The notes below the pieces were generated by a model, which saw nothing but the letters and a program-made list of their open reading frames with translations, was not told the DNA's origin and ran no database searches. From positions 1 to 64,000 of the forward strand of contig DASRRH010000011.1 in the NCBI GenBank assembly GCA_035695825.1: a stretch of 64,000 nucleotides of DNA. The letters run 5' to 3'. The stretch's first letter is position 1; every line of letters begins with the position of its first letter. This DNA comes from JAKEFM01 sp035695825. GTDB lineage: Bacteria; Planctomycetota; UBA1135; JAKEFM01. A program made the translations under genes and the position numbers. Positions 1 to 8,519 of the stretch are shown one piece after another.

Positions 1-1769
1 GTGATCGCCTCGCGCCGCCTCGCCGGGTCGGCCGCGAGGAGGAGGCCGAGGGTCTTCCAGGCCTCGAACGCGCTCGGCTCCCGCGTCGTCGCGGCGCGGA
101 GGAGGGCTTCGGCCTCGCCATCCCGCCCCGTCGAGAGGAGAAGGGTGACGAGCCCGACCTCCGCCGGGACGAAGCCGGGGGAGACGCGGACGGCCTCGCG
201 CAGGCGCGCTTCCGCGGCCGCGAGGTCGCGGCTCGCCGAAGCGAGCTCCGCCAAGAGGACCAGGGCCGGGGCGTGACGCGGGTCCCGGGAGGTTGCCCTC
301 TCCGCCCACGCGCGCGCGGAGGCGGGCTTCTTCATGCTGCGGCAGTGCTGCGCGATCGAGAAGGCGGCTTCCGCCCCGAGCGGATCGGCGCCGACCGCCT
401 CCTCGAACCGGGTCGCGGCTTCCTCCTCCCGCCCCGCCGCTTCGAGGGAGATCGCTCGGTCGACGGCGCCGAGGACGAGGATCGCGTCCTTCGCGTCGCG
501 CGCGGGAGAGGATCCCGGCGCCGTGGCGGCCCCGAGGTAGCCGAACCCGGCGAGGCTCGCCGACGCCTCGAGGTCGACCTGCGCGCTCCTCTTCCGGGTC
601 TCGAGGCGCCTCTCGATCTCGCCGAGAGACCGGTCGAAGCGGGCTGCGGCCTCGGGCTCCGCGGCCGCGAGGTCGCGGAGTTCCGAGGCGTCCGCGTCGA
701 CGCGGTAGAGCTCGGGACGGGGGGCGCGGACGTACTTCCACTGCGCCGTCCGCAGCCCGCGCAGCGGCGCGCACCCGAGCGTCGTCGTGTAGTCGGACTC
801 GAGGTGAACCGGGGAGGCCGACTCGACCTCGCCCGAGGCGAGGGAGGAGGCGAAGCTGCGGCCGCTCATCCCGGGCGGCCCCGGGACCCCGAGGAGATCG
901 AGGAGCGTCGGGGCGAGGTCGACCAGCCGGGCCGGGCCCCGCACTCGCCGGGGGGAGACGGTCGGGGGATGGGAGATCACGAGAGGGACGCGGACCGTGG
1001 CGTCGTAGAGGAAGACGCCGTGCCAGGGCTCGCCGTGCTCGCCGAGGGACTCCCCGTGGTCGGCCGTCACGCAGACGAGGGTCTTCTCGATCCTCCCTTC
1101 CTCCCGGAGCGCGGCGAGGATCCTCCCCAGCCCGTCGTCCGCGGAGGCGATTTCCCCCTCGTACGCGCGCCCGCGGAAACGCTCGTCGAAAGGGGGAGGC
1201 GGGTCGTAGGGGTGGTGAGGGTCGATGAAGTGGACCCAGAGGAAGAAGCGCTGGCCCGCGGGGAGCGAGCGGAGCCAACCCACGGCGAGCTCGCTTACCA
1301 CCGCGGCCCGCCGCTCGGCCGTCCCTTCGGTGAAGCGGCCGTCGTACAGCTCGAACCCGCGCTGGAGCCCGAACCGGAGGTCGAGGACCCCCGAGGCGAC
1401 GACCGCCGCCGTCGAGAACCCCGCTCCCCGCAGCGACTCGGCGATCGTCGGGACGCCGGGGGGGAGCCGCGTGCCGTTCATGCGGATCCCGTGCTCCGGC
1501 GGCTCGAGCCCCGTCAGGATCGTCGCGTGGGAGGGGAGCGTTAGGGGGACCGCGGAGAACGCGGTCTCGAGCAGGGCGCCGTGCGCCGCGAGGGAATCGA
1601 AGTTCGGCGAGACGTCGCGCGCCCCTCCGTACGCCCCGAGCCGGTCGGCCCGCGTCGTGTCGAACGTGACGAGGAGGAGGCTCTCCGGGCGCGACCGCGA
1701 GCAGGCTCCGCCGAGAAGGGCGAAGAAGAGGAGGGCTCGCCGTGTCGCCGGGAAGCGGAACCTCCTCAA
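1..1769 (-). CDS. Sulfatase/alkaline-phosphatase-superfamily hydrolase with C-terminal TPR repeats (3' end off window)
   Basis: The reading frame stays open to the left edge, giving 589 visible residues and no stop, so the C-terminus is missing. The only usable start is a TTG at 1769; a short hydrophobic stretch ending in GGAC suggests a signal peptide or weak lipobox. The fold is recognised from TFDTTRADRLGAYG (first metal-binding Asp), PLTLPSHATILTG at the catalytic loop and ADHGESLGEHG (second metal site). The nucleophile position of the loop is Thr, where true sulfatases have the Cys or Ser that becomes formylglycine. I therefore infer a phosphatase-like or non-classical hydrolase, not a classical sulfatase. 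From about residue 430 on, Ala-rich helix pairs look like TPRs. It lies 45 bp downstream of the molybdenum hydroxylase FAD gene on the same strand and may belong to that operon. Confidence 0.8.
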   Translation of the reverse strand, partial: MRRFRFPATRRALLFFALLGGACSRSRPESLLLVTFDTTRADRLGAYGGARDVSPNFDSLAAHGALLETAFSAVPLTLPSHATILTGLEPPEHGIRMNGTRLPPGVPTIAESLRGAGFSTAAVVASGVLDLRFGLQRGFELYDGRFTEGTAERRAAVVSELAVGWLRSLPAGQRFFLWVHFIDPHHPYDPPPPFDERFRGRAYEGEIASADDGLGRILAALREEGRIEKTLVCVTADHGESLGEHGEPWHGVFLYDATVRVPLVISHPPTVSPRRVRGPARLVDLAPTLLDLLGVPGPPGMSGRSFASSLASGEVESASPVHLESDYTTTLGCAPLRGLRTAQWKYVRAPRPELYRVDADASELRDLAAAEPEAAARFDRSLGEIERRLETRKRSAQVDLEASASLAGFGYLGAATAPGSSPARDAKDAILVLGAVDRAISLEAAGREEEAATRFEEAVGADPLGAEAAFSIAQHCRSMKKPASARAWAERATSRDPRHAPALVLLAELASASRDLAAAEARLREAVRVSPGFVPAEVGLVTLLLSTGRDGEAEALLRAATTREPSAFEAWKTLGLLLAADPARRREAI

Positions 1770-1814
1770 GGGGACCCTCGAGCTCGGCGGGGAGGGCGCG
1801 CTGAGGCCGCGTCC

Positions 1815-2825
1815 CTAGGCGACCGCGACGATCGCCCGGCGCAGCACCACCTTCGCCAGGTGGACCTTGTAGCGGTTCTGCGTCATCGGCTTCGCCTGGG
1901 CGAGCGCCGCCTCCGCGGCGTCCGCGGCGGTCTCGAGCGTGATCGGCCTTCCTAGCATCGCCGCTTCCGCCTCGCGGGCGCGCCAGGGGGCCGGGGCGAC
2001 GGCGCCGAGGGAGCAGCGGATCCAAGAGACCTTCCCTCCCTCGACGCGGGCCGCGACGGCGGCGGCGGCGAGGGAGAAGTCGAAGGCGCCGCGCTCGCGG
2101 ACCTTGACGAAGGCGCTCTTCACACCGGGCGCGGGCTTCGGGAGCCGGACCGCCGTCACGATCTCGTTCGCCTGGAGGGTGTTCTCCCGGTACGGGTCGT
2201 CCTTCGGCAGGAGGTAGAACTGCTTCGCCGGGTCGGCCTTTGCGTCGGGGGACTCCGGCAGGATCGGGACCGTCCGCTCCCCCTGGGGCCCGAGGATCCG
2301 GACCTGCGCGTCGAAGGCGACGAGGGCCGTGGCGACGTCGCTCGGGTGGACGATGTAGCAGGGAGAGCCGCCGAGGATCGCGTGGAAGCGGTTCTCCCCC
2401 TCGACGGCGAGGCAGTTCGCGCCCCCCTTGCGGAGGCAGAGGTGGTCGCTCCGGTAGTACCAGCAGCGCGGGCGCTGGCAGAGCGAACCGGCGACGGTCG
2501 CCATGTTCCGGATCTGGGGGGAGGCGGTCTCGCGCGCGGCCTGCGCGAGGGCGGCGAAGCGCGCGAGGACGGAGGCGTGCTCCTCGACCGTCGCGATCTT
2601 GGCGGTCGCGCCGACGTGGAGCGTCCCGTCCTTCCCCTCCTCGATCGCGTCGAGGCCGGGGACCCGCTTCACGTTGACGAGCCGGGAAGGGGAGAAGGTC
2701 CCGTCCTTCAGCTCCGTCAGGAGGTCGGTCCCGCCGGCGAGGATCGCCCCGTCGTCGAACGTCTCGCCGAGGAGGGAGAGCGCCTCGTCGACCGTCTTCG
2801 GGGTGGCGTACTCGAAGGGCTTCAT
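1815..2825 (-). CDS. FAD-binding subunit of xanthine/aldehyde dehydrogenase (PaoB/YagS-like)
   Basis: 336 aa, the middle electron-transfer subunit of a molybdenum hydroxylase, carrying electrons between the 2Fe-2S subunit and FAD. The N-terminus has the FAD loop AGGTDL, then TVAGSLCQRPRCWYYR and a downstream CLRKGGANC. This four-Cys insert is the kind that binds an extra 4Fe-4S cluster in PaoB/YagS-type subunits. The C-terminal CO-dehydrogenase flavoprotein domain carries FDFSLAAAAVA. The ATG lies 11 bp downstream of the Mo-subunit stop, so the two are co-transcribed. No signal peptide is seen; the complex is probably exported with its Tat-tagged 2Fe-2S partner. The substrate is likely an aldehyde or N-heterocycle, but sequence alone does not settle it. 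Confidence 0.9.
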   Translation of the reverse strand: MKPFEYATPKTVDEALSLLGETFDDGAILAGGTDLLTELKDGTFSPSRLVNVKRVPGLDAIEEGKDGTLHVGATAKIATVEEHASVLARFAALAQAARETASPQIRNMATVAGSLCQRPRCWYYRSDHLCLRKGGANCLAVEGENRFHAILGGSPCYIVHPSDVATALVAFDAQVRILGPQGERTVPILPESPDAKADPAKQFYLLPKDDPYRENTLQANEIVTAVRLPKPAPGVKSAFVKVRERGAFDFSLAAAAVAARVEGGKVSWIRCSLGAVAPAPWRAREAEAAMLGRPITLETAADAAEAALAQAKPMTQNRYKVHLAKVVLRRAIVAVA

Positions 2826-2835
2826 CGTCGCCTCC

Positions 2836-5139
2836 TCAGGCGATCCCGAGCGCGCGGAGCACGCGGTCGGGCGTCAGGGGGAGCTCGGTGCACCAGACGC
2901 CGGTCGCGTGATGGACGGCGTTCACGATCGCGCCGGCCGTCGGGATGACGGCGGGCTCGCCGATCCCCTTCGCCCCGACGCTGCTCACGATCGGGTCGGG
3001 GGAGCCGCAGAAGATCGTCGCGATCTCCGGGACGTCGGGCATCAGGGCGAGGCGGTAGTCGTGGAGGTTCGCGTTCACGAAGTCGCCGAGCTTGCGGTCC
3101 ATGATCCGCTCGCTGTAGAGGGCGAAGCAGATCCCCTGGATCACGCCCCCCTCGACCTGGGAGGCGGCGAGCATCGGGTTCACGGGGCGGCCGCAGTCGT
3201 GGGCGGCGACGACGCGGAGCACGCGGACGACCCCCGTCTCGACGTCGACCTCGACCTCGGCGAACTGGGCGCCGAAGGCGAGGATCGAGAAGTCCTTGAA
3301 CTTCTCGTGCAGGGTCCGGGTCCCGGAGCCGACGACGGAGCCCGCGTTCGCCTTCCGGATCACCTCGGCGAAGGTCATCCCGCCGGCCGTCTCCCCCTTC
3401 GCCCGGACGCGCCCTTCGGAGGCCTCGAGGTCGCCGGCCTCCTTCCCGAGGATCGGCGCGGCGAGGGCGAGGAGCCTCTCCTTCGCGTCGTGCGCGGCCT
3501 CGTGGACCGCGGGGGTGGAGGAGGGGGTGACGACCGAGCCTCCCGAGGATCCGCCGAAGGGCGCGTTCGTGTCGCCGATCGTGATCGAGACCCTCTCGAT
3601 CGGGAGCCCCAGCTCCTCCGCCGCGACCTGGCAGAGGATCGTCTTCGTCCCGGTGCCGATGTCCTGCGTCCCGATCCGGACCTCGGCGGTCCCGTCGGGG
3701 TTGAGCGCGCAGTCGGCCTTCCAGTTCGGCGCGCCTCCGCCGGGCCAGATCTGCGCTCCCATCCCGACGCCGCGCTTCAGCGGTCCCGGATCGGAGCCGG
3801 GCTTCTTCGCGCGGAGGCTCTTCCACCCGAAGGCCTCCGCCCCCTTCGCGTAGCACTCCTTCAGCGCGTTGCTCGAGTAGGGCCTGCCGCTGCCGGGGTC
3901 CGTCTCCGCGAAGTTCTTCAACCGGAGGTCGAGCGGATCGACGCCGAGCTTCTCCGCGAGCCGGTCGAGGAGGACCTCGAGCCCCGTCGCCCCCTGGACG
4001 TCCCCCGGGGCCCGCTGCGGACGGGGCGGGCCCGCGTTGATCCGGACTTCGGTGTGGACGACGCGGACGTTCGGGCAGGCGTAGAGGGACTGGATCGGGC
4101 GCCCGCAGCCGGAGCCGGCGGGGCCGGTCGAGACCAGCTCGAGGGCGGTCAACGTCCCGTCCTTCTTCGCCCCCGCCCGGAGCCTCTGGATCGAGGAGGG
4201 GCGGTGTCCGCTGTTGACGAGGTCCTGGCGCCGCGTGAGGAAGAACTTGGCGGGCCGTCCGAGGCGCTTCGCGAAGAGGGCCGCGAGGACCGTGTAGCGG
4301 TCGAGGCCGAGCTTGCTCCCGAAGCCCCCCCCCATGAAGTGCTGGATCACCCGGACCTTGTTCTCGGGGATCCCGAGCGTGGCGGCGAGCCCGCCGCGCA
4401 CGCCGAAGACCGCCTGCGTCGAGTCGTAGACGGTGAGCGCGTCCCCCTCCCAACTCGCGACGGAGCCGTGGGTCTCGAGGCAGGCGTGCGTCTCGACGGG
4501 CGTGCGCAGGTCGAGGTCGACCGTCGCCTCGGCCTCCGCGAACCCCTTCTCGACGTCGCCCCGCCCTTCCGGGTCGCCCTTCCGCTCGTTGCCGCTCTCG
4601 TCGAGCTTCGGCGCGTCGGGCTTCGCCGCGTCCTCGATGTCGACGACGTGGGGGAGGATCTCGTCGGCTTCCAGGGTTTCCTGGAGTGCCCGCATCCCCT
4701 CGCGCGCGGCCTCGGGGGTCTCCGCGACGAGCGCCGCGAGGTACTCGCCGGCGAAGTTCGGGGCGTCCGTGAGGAGCCTCGCTCCGCGGGTGCCGAACTT
4801 GTTCCCGTTCTCGGCGTCCGCCCCCGTCATCACGTCGAGGACGCCGGGCACCTTCTTCGCGGCGGCGGCGTTCACGCGAACGCCCTTCGCCCGGGGGTAG
4901 GGGCTCATCAGGACCGCCCCGTAGACCATCCCCGGGAAGTTGAGGTCGTAGGTGTACTTCGCCCGTCCGGTCGTCCGGAGATAGCCGTCGACGCGGGGGA
5001 TCGGCTTCCCGACGACGGAGAGCTTCGCGTCGGGGCCCCAGGTCGGCGCCTCGGGCGGGGCGAAGGGGGCGATCGCGCGCTCGACCTCGTGGTCGATCTC
5101 GTAGGTGATCTCGGCGTAGGTGGGCTTCCTCGGCGCCAT
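2836..5139 (-). CDS. Molybdopterin-binding subunit of xanthine/aldehyde dehydrogenase (PaoC/YagR-like)
   Basis: 767 aa, usual length for the large catalytic subunit. It starts with an Ald_Xan_dh hammerhead domain (RVDGYLRTTGRAKYTYD), followed by the Mo-cofactor domain with QHFMGGGFGSK, and ends with GAKGIGEPAVIPTAGAIVNA, where the Glu of GIGEP is the expected catalytic base next to Mo. The Gly-rich segment GGSSGGSVVT is the cofactor-binding strand typical of the family. The start ATG is 3 bp after the stop of the 2Fe-2S gene and is preceded by a GGGAGG-type ribosome site. Order in the operon is 2Fe-2S, Mo, FAD, whereas E. coli paoABC is 2Fe-2S, FAD, Mo. Function is the hydroxylation or oxidation step; the substrate is not predictable here. 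Confidence 0.92.
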   Translation of the reverse strand: MAPRKPTYAEITYEIDHEVERAIAPFAPPEAPTWGPDAKLSVVGKPIPRVDGYLRTTGRAKYTYDLNFPGMVYGAVLMSPYPRAKGVRVNAAAAKKVPGVLDVMTGADAENGNKFGTRGARLLTDAPNFAGEYLAALVAETPEAAREGMRALQETLEADEILPHVVDIEDAAKPDAPKLDESGNERKGDPEGRGDVEKGFAEAEATVDLDLRTPVETHACLETHGSVASWEGDALTVYDSTQAVFGVRGGLAATLGIPENKVRVIQHFMGGGFGSKLGLDRYTVLAALFAKRLGRPAKFFLTRRQDLVNSGHRPSSIQRLRAGAKKDGTLTALELVSTGPAGSGCGRPIQSLYACPNVRVVHTEVRINAGPPRPQRAPGDVQGATGLEVLLDRLAEKLGVDPLDLRLKNFAETDPGSGRPYSSNALKECYAKGAEAFGWKSLRAKKPGSDPGPLKRGVGMGAQIWPGGGAPNWKADCALNPDGTAEVRIGTQDIGTGTKTILCQVAAEELGLPIERVSITIGDTNAPFGGSSGGSVVTPSSTPAVHEAAHDAKERLLALAAPILGKEAGDLEASEGRVRAKGETAGGMTFAEVIRKANAGSVVGSGTRTLHEKFKDFSILAFGAQFAEVEVDVETGVVRVLRVVAAHDCGRPVNPMLAASQVEGGVIQGICFALYSERIMDRKLGDFVNANLHDYRLALMPDVPEIATIFCGSPDPIVSSVGAKGIGEPAVIPTAGAIVNAVHHATGVWCTELPLTPDRVLRALGIA

Positions 5140-5142
5140 CGC

Positions 5143-5766
5143 TCACCTCCCTCCCGCGAGCATCGCCGCGGCGGTCTCCGCGGCGCGGCGGATCTTCACG
5201 TAGGCGCCGCAGCGGCAGAGGTTCCCCGACATCCCGATCCGGACCTGCTCGGGGGTGGGCTTGGGGTGCTTGTCGAGGAGGGCCTTGAGCGCGATCACCT
5301 GGCCGGGCGTGCAGAATCCGCACTGGAACCCGTCGCACTCGACGAAGGCGCGCGCGGCGGGGTGCATGTCTCCGTCGGGCGCGAGCCCCTCCGGGGTCGT
5401 GATCTCGGAGCCCTCGCAGTCGATCGCGAGGGCGGTGCAGGCGTAGATCAGCTTCCCGTCGCGGAGCACGCTGCAGGCCCCGCACTCGGCCCGGTCGCAG
5501 ACCTTCTTCGGGCCCGTGACGTCGAGCCGGTCGCGAAGGGCGTCGAGGAGCGTGACCCGGGGCTCCACCTCGAGGCGCTGCTTGCGGCCGTTCACGGCGA
5601 GCTCGACGGGGACGGCCCCGGGGCCGCGGAGGGGGGAGTCCTTCTTCTCTTGAGCGGGGAGGAGCGACGGGGGCGCGGCGGCGACGGCGGCGCCGAGCCC
5701 CATCCCCTTCAGGAACGAGCGGCGGGAGACCGAGGCCGACCTCCTCGTTGTTCGCTTGCGGAGCAT
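5143..5766 (-). CDS. 2Fe-2S subunit of xanthine/aldehyde dehydrogenase with Tat signal (PaoA/YagT-like)
   Basis: 207 aa. I start at the ATG at 5766 because AGGGAGG sits 7 nt upstream; an in-frame start 66 bp further up would add residues ahead of the Tat motif. The N-terminus has the twin-arginine motif SRRSFLKG followed by an Ala-rich h-region, so this subunit, and probably the complex, is exported folded. A plant-type ferredoxin domain follows with CDRAECGACSVLRDGKLIYAC, then the helical 2Fe-2S domain with CGFCTPG and LCRCGAY. It passes electrons from the Mo centre to the acceptor. It is the first gene of the operon and faces a divergent secreted-protein gene across about 165 bp, where the operon promoter should lie. 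Confidence 0.92.
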   Translation of the reverse strand: MLRKRTTRRSASVSRRSFLKGMGLGAAVAAAPPSLLPAQEKKDSPLRGPGAVPVELAVNGRKQRLEVEPRVTLLDALRDRLDVTGPKKVCDRAECGACSVLRDGKLIYACTALAIDCEGSEITTPEGLAPDGDMHPAARAFVECDGFQCGFCTPGQVIALKALLDKHPKPTPEQVRIGMSGNLCRCGAYVKIRRAAETAAAMLAGGR

Positions 5767-5930
5767 GGAGCGCCTCCCTCGGCGGGGGAGAGGTGGGGAG
5801 GCGGAGGATACCGCAAGGGGCGAACCTCGCACCGGGGCTCCCGGGGGTCCCCCGGGGCCGGTAGACTCGGCTCTTCCGGCGGTCCGGACGGTTCCTGGGT
5901 TTCCTCCCGAGTCCCTCTGGAGAAGCGAGC

Positions 5931-7832
5931 ATGAGGACGATGGCGTGGGCGTGGCGGGCGGCTTGCCTTTGCGCGCTGGCCGGGGCGGCGCGGGCGCAGG
6001 GGATCGACCTCCTCTTCCCGATGGAGACCGACTTCATCGCCAACCGGGGGGTCGTCCGGCTGGTCGACCTCGACGCGGACGGGAAGTTCGACTCGTGCGG
6101 GGAGGCGGTCGTCGACTTCGCCTCGCTCCAGGGGAGCCCCTGCGGCATCGCCCAGACGGGGAGCTCGTGCGCGAACATCCGCGACGTGGCCTACGCCTCG
6201 ATCGGCGGGGTCCCCACGGTCTTCTGGGTCCGCACCGACACGAGGGCCGTCGAGCGCGCCGCCGACGCGAACGGGAACGGCCGCCTCGAGGCCGCCGAGC
6301 AGTCGGTCCTCTTCTCGTTCTCCGCCTCGTTCCTCGGGTTCAACGGCTTCGTCGGCAACTGCGCGGTCGACTCGACCGGGGCGGTCTGGGTCACGACGAA
6401 CTCCTCGGGGGCGAACCAGGGGCTCTACCGCCTGCGCGACGCGAGCGGCGACGGGGTCGCGACCCTCGGCACGGTCGTCGGCGCGGAGCCCGAGGTCGTC
6501 GCGTTCCTCGCGGGCACGTTCACGGTCCCGGACGCCGCGGGAACCGGGACGGTGACCCTCCCCGCGAACAACTTTCGCGCCTGCGCGGTGGACGCGACCG
6601 ACCACGTGATCGCCTTCGAGGCGACGAACGGGGTCTACGTCTCCGTGAAGGACCTCAACGGCAACTTCGCGTTCGACGCGGGGGAGGCGGTGAACTTCTT
6701 CTACCCCGTCGCCTGCCTCGCGGGGCTCAAGCAGAACCCCGACATGGGGACGCTCTACCCGAACGTCTTCGACTTCGGGACGGTGAACTCGACTTGCCTC
6801 TGGGCCTCGGGTCCGTGCGCTCCCGGCGCGTTCGGGAACGTGCTCCGCATCGTCCACACCTCCGTCTCGACGACGGGGACGCCCCTCTACTGGTTCGGGA
6901 GCACGTCGGCGGCGGGTTTCCCCTGCTACGCGGGGATCGCCCTCCGGGGCCGCGACCTGAACGGGAACGGGGACCTGAACGACGCGGGGGAGGTCACCCT
7001 CTTCTTCAACGGCTCCTTCCAGGCGGGCCCCTACGGCACGGGGCCGACCCCGCTCGTCGACGGCGGGAACACGATCTTCGTGAACCTCTTCGAGGACATG
7101 GGGGCCGTGGGGGAGGACCTCTACACCTTCGAGAACGCGGGGCCCGTGCCGTTCGACAACCGCGAGCGGCTGGGATTCGGGGCCCAGATGGACACCGTCT
7201 GGAGGTTCTCCGACGGGAACGGGGACGGCGACGCCGACGACCCGGGCGAGCAGGTGCGCGTGGGGACCCTGACGCCGGGGGAGGACTGGGGCCCGAAGGG
7301 GAAGATCGTCCCGGTCCCGGCGGGGGCGTTCGCGGTCCCCTCCTCGGTCCGGATTTCCGCCCCCGGGTGCCCCGCGCCCCTCTCCCTGCCGCCCGACACC
7401 GACCTCCGCGGGCAGGCCGGGGCCGTCGGGAACCCCTCGATCGGGAACGCCACGTTCGCCGTCACGCTGCGCGAGTCGCCGACCTCGGGCGGCGGGGTCG
7501 CCGGCCCGGGGATCGGCGTGCTCGTCCTCGGGAGCGGCCTCTTCAATCTCGACCTCTCCCTCGTCTTCCCGAACTCGATCGGGTGCACGCTCGTCCCGAC
7601 GCCGGACGTCCTCGTCGTCCTCCCCCTGACCCTCACGGCCGCCCCCTTCACCTGGGGATCGCCGGCGAACTCCGTCCCTGTCGCCGAGGCGACGGTCCCG
7701 ATCCCGATCCCTGTCACGCCGGCGTTCGTCGGCGCGTGCCTCCGCGTCCAGTGGGGGATCGTGGGCTTCGACCTGGCGCTCCTCCCGGAGCCGTTCCTCT
7801 CGACCGCGATGGACGTCCGGGTCGGCCTCTAG
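5931..7832 (+). CDS. Secreted protein with dispersed EF-hand/dockerin-like calcium loops
   Basis: 633 aa. The start ATG at 5931 follows a GGAG-type site; residues 1-23 form a Sec signal peptide ending in ARAQ. At least five acidic loops of the form D-x-D/N-G-x-x-x-x-x-G-E are spaced through the protein (DLDADGKFDSCGEAV near residue 46, DANGNGRLEAAEQ, DLNGNFAFDAGEAV, DLNGNGDLNDAGEV, DGNGDGDADDPGEQV). They resemble calcium-binding EF-hand loops but are spaced too widely for a dockerin. I do not recognise the overall family. The remainder looks beta-rich with many aromatic and Gly residues, as in surface or secreted proteins of Planctomycetes. No neighbour explains its role. Confidence 0.8.
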   Translation: MRTMAWAWRAACLCALAGAARAQGIDLLFPMETDFIANRGVVRLVDLDADGKFDSCGEAVVDFASLQGSPCGIAQTGSSCANIRDVAYASIGGVPTVFWVRTDTRAVERAADANGNGRLEAAEQSVLFSFSASFLGFNGFVGNCAVDSTGAVWVTTNSSGANQGLYRLRDASGDGVATLGTVVGAEPEVVAFLAGTFTVPDAAGTGTVTLPANNFRACAVDATDHVIAFEATNGVYVSVKDLNGNFAFDAGEAVNFFYPVACLAGLKQNPDMGTLYPNVFDFGTVNSTCLWASGPCAPGAFGNVLRIVHTSVSTTGTPLYWFGSTSAAGFPCYAGIALRGRDLNGNGDLNDAGEVTLFFNGSFQAGPYGTGPTPLVDGGNTIFVNLFEDMGAVGEDLYTFENAGPVPFDNRERLGFGAQMDTVWRFSDGNGDGDADDPGEQVRVGTLTPGEDWGPKGKIVPVPAGAFAVPSSVRISAPGCPAPLSLPPDTDLRGQAGAVGNPSIGNATFAVTLRESPTSGGGVAGPGIGVLVLGSGLFNLDLSLVFPNSIGCTLVPTPDVLVVLPLTLTAAPFTWGSPANSVPVAEATVPIPIPVTPAFVGACLRVQWGIVGFDLALLPEPFLSTAMDVRVGL

Positions 7833-7878
7833 GTCGGCGCAGGCCCCTCCCCTCCAGGGCCGACCGCTCCGGGCGCCC

Positions 7879-7897
7879 GCCGGTTGAAAAGACCGGC
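7879..7897 (+). terminator. Possible hairpin terminator after the EF-hand-like protein
   Basis: Six-bp arms GCCGGT and ACCGGC around a 7-nt A-rich loop lie about 45 bp after the stop of the preceding gene. There is only a weak T-rich stretch after it, so termination is a guess. Confidence 0.3.
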
Positions 7898-7965
7898 CTC
7901 GCCCGGTTTGTTGCTCCCCTCCAAGCGCCCGACGGGGCCACGGGATCCTCTTTCCGGAGGTCTCC

Positions 7966-8517
7966 ATGCGTCGCGTCCTCTTCTCTCCCCTCGCCGCCGC
8001 CCTCCTCGCCGGAGCCGCCGCGGCGACGGTCGTCGTCCGTCTCGACCTGCAGGGGCTGACGAGCCGGTCCGAGGCGATCCTCGAAGGGAAGTGCCTCTCG
8101 ACCCGGCCCGTCCTCGACGGGGCGGGGAACATCGCGACGGCGGTGCGGGTCGCCGTCTCCCGCGCGTTCAAGGGCGCGGCGGTCGGGGAGGTCGAGTTCC
8201 GACTCCCGGGCGGGGAGATGGGGGACCGCGGGCTCCTGATCCCCGGCATGCCGGGCTTCTCGGCCGGGGAGGAGCTCCTCCTCTTCCTCACGCCGGAGTC
8301 GCCGACCGGGATCCGTCTCCCCGTCGGGCTCGGCCAGGGGAAGTTCCGCGTCGAGCGCGATCCGGCCACCGGACGGAAGGCGCTCGCCCGCTCCCTCGGG
8401 GGCGTCCGCCTCCTCGACCCCGCGACGGGGGAGGCGCTCCCCGGTCCGGGGGAGGAGCGGTTCGAGTACGACGCGCTCGCGGCCCTCGTCGAGCGGCTCG
8501 TGCGGGAGGGGAGGTAG
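7966..8517 (+). CDS. Small secreted protein of unknown function, coupled to the matrixin gene
   Basis: 183 aa with a clear Sec signal (residues 1-20, Ala/Leu-rich, ending in AAAAT). The mature part is compact and beta-rich, with a central GEEVLLFL-like hydrophobic strand (GEELLLFLTPES) and a C-terminal helix. I do not recognise a named family. The gene ends 2 bp before the ATG of the metalloprotease, and its last codons form that gene's ribosome site (GGGAGG), so the two are translationally linked. I infer it is secreted with the protease, perhaps as a partner or inhibitor; no motif proves that. Confidence 0.75.
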   Translation: MRRVLFSPLAAALLAGAAAATVVVRLDLQGLTSRSEAILEGKCLSTRPVLDGAGNIATAVRVAVSRAFKGAAVGEVEFRLPGGEMGDRGLLIPGMPGFSAGEELLLFLTPESPTGIRLPVGLGQGKFRVERDPATGRKALARSLGGVRLLDPATGEALPGPGEERFEYDALAALVERLVREGR

Positions 8518-8519
8518 CG

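Noticed and set aside
1..1769. Classical arylsulfatase
   Set aside because: The CxPSR-type formylglycine motif is absent; the nucleophile position is Thr in LTLPSH.
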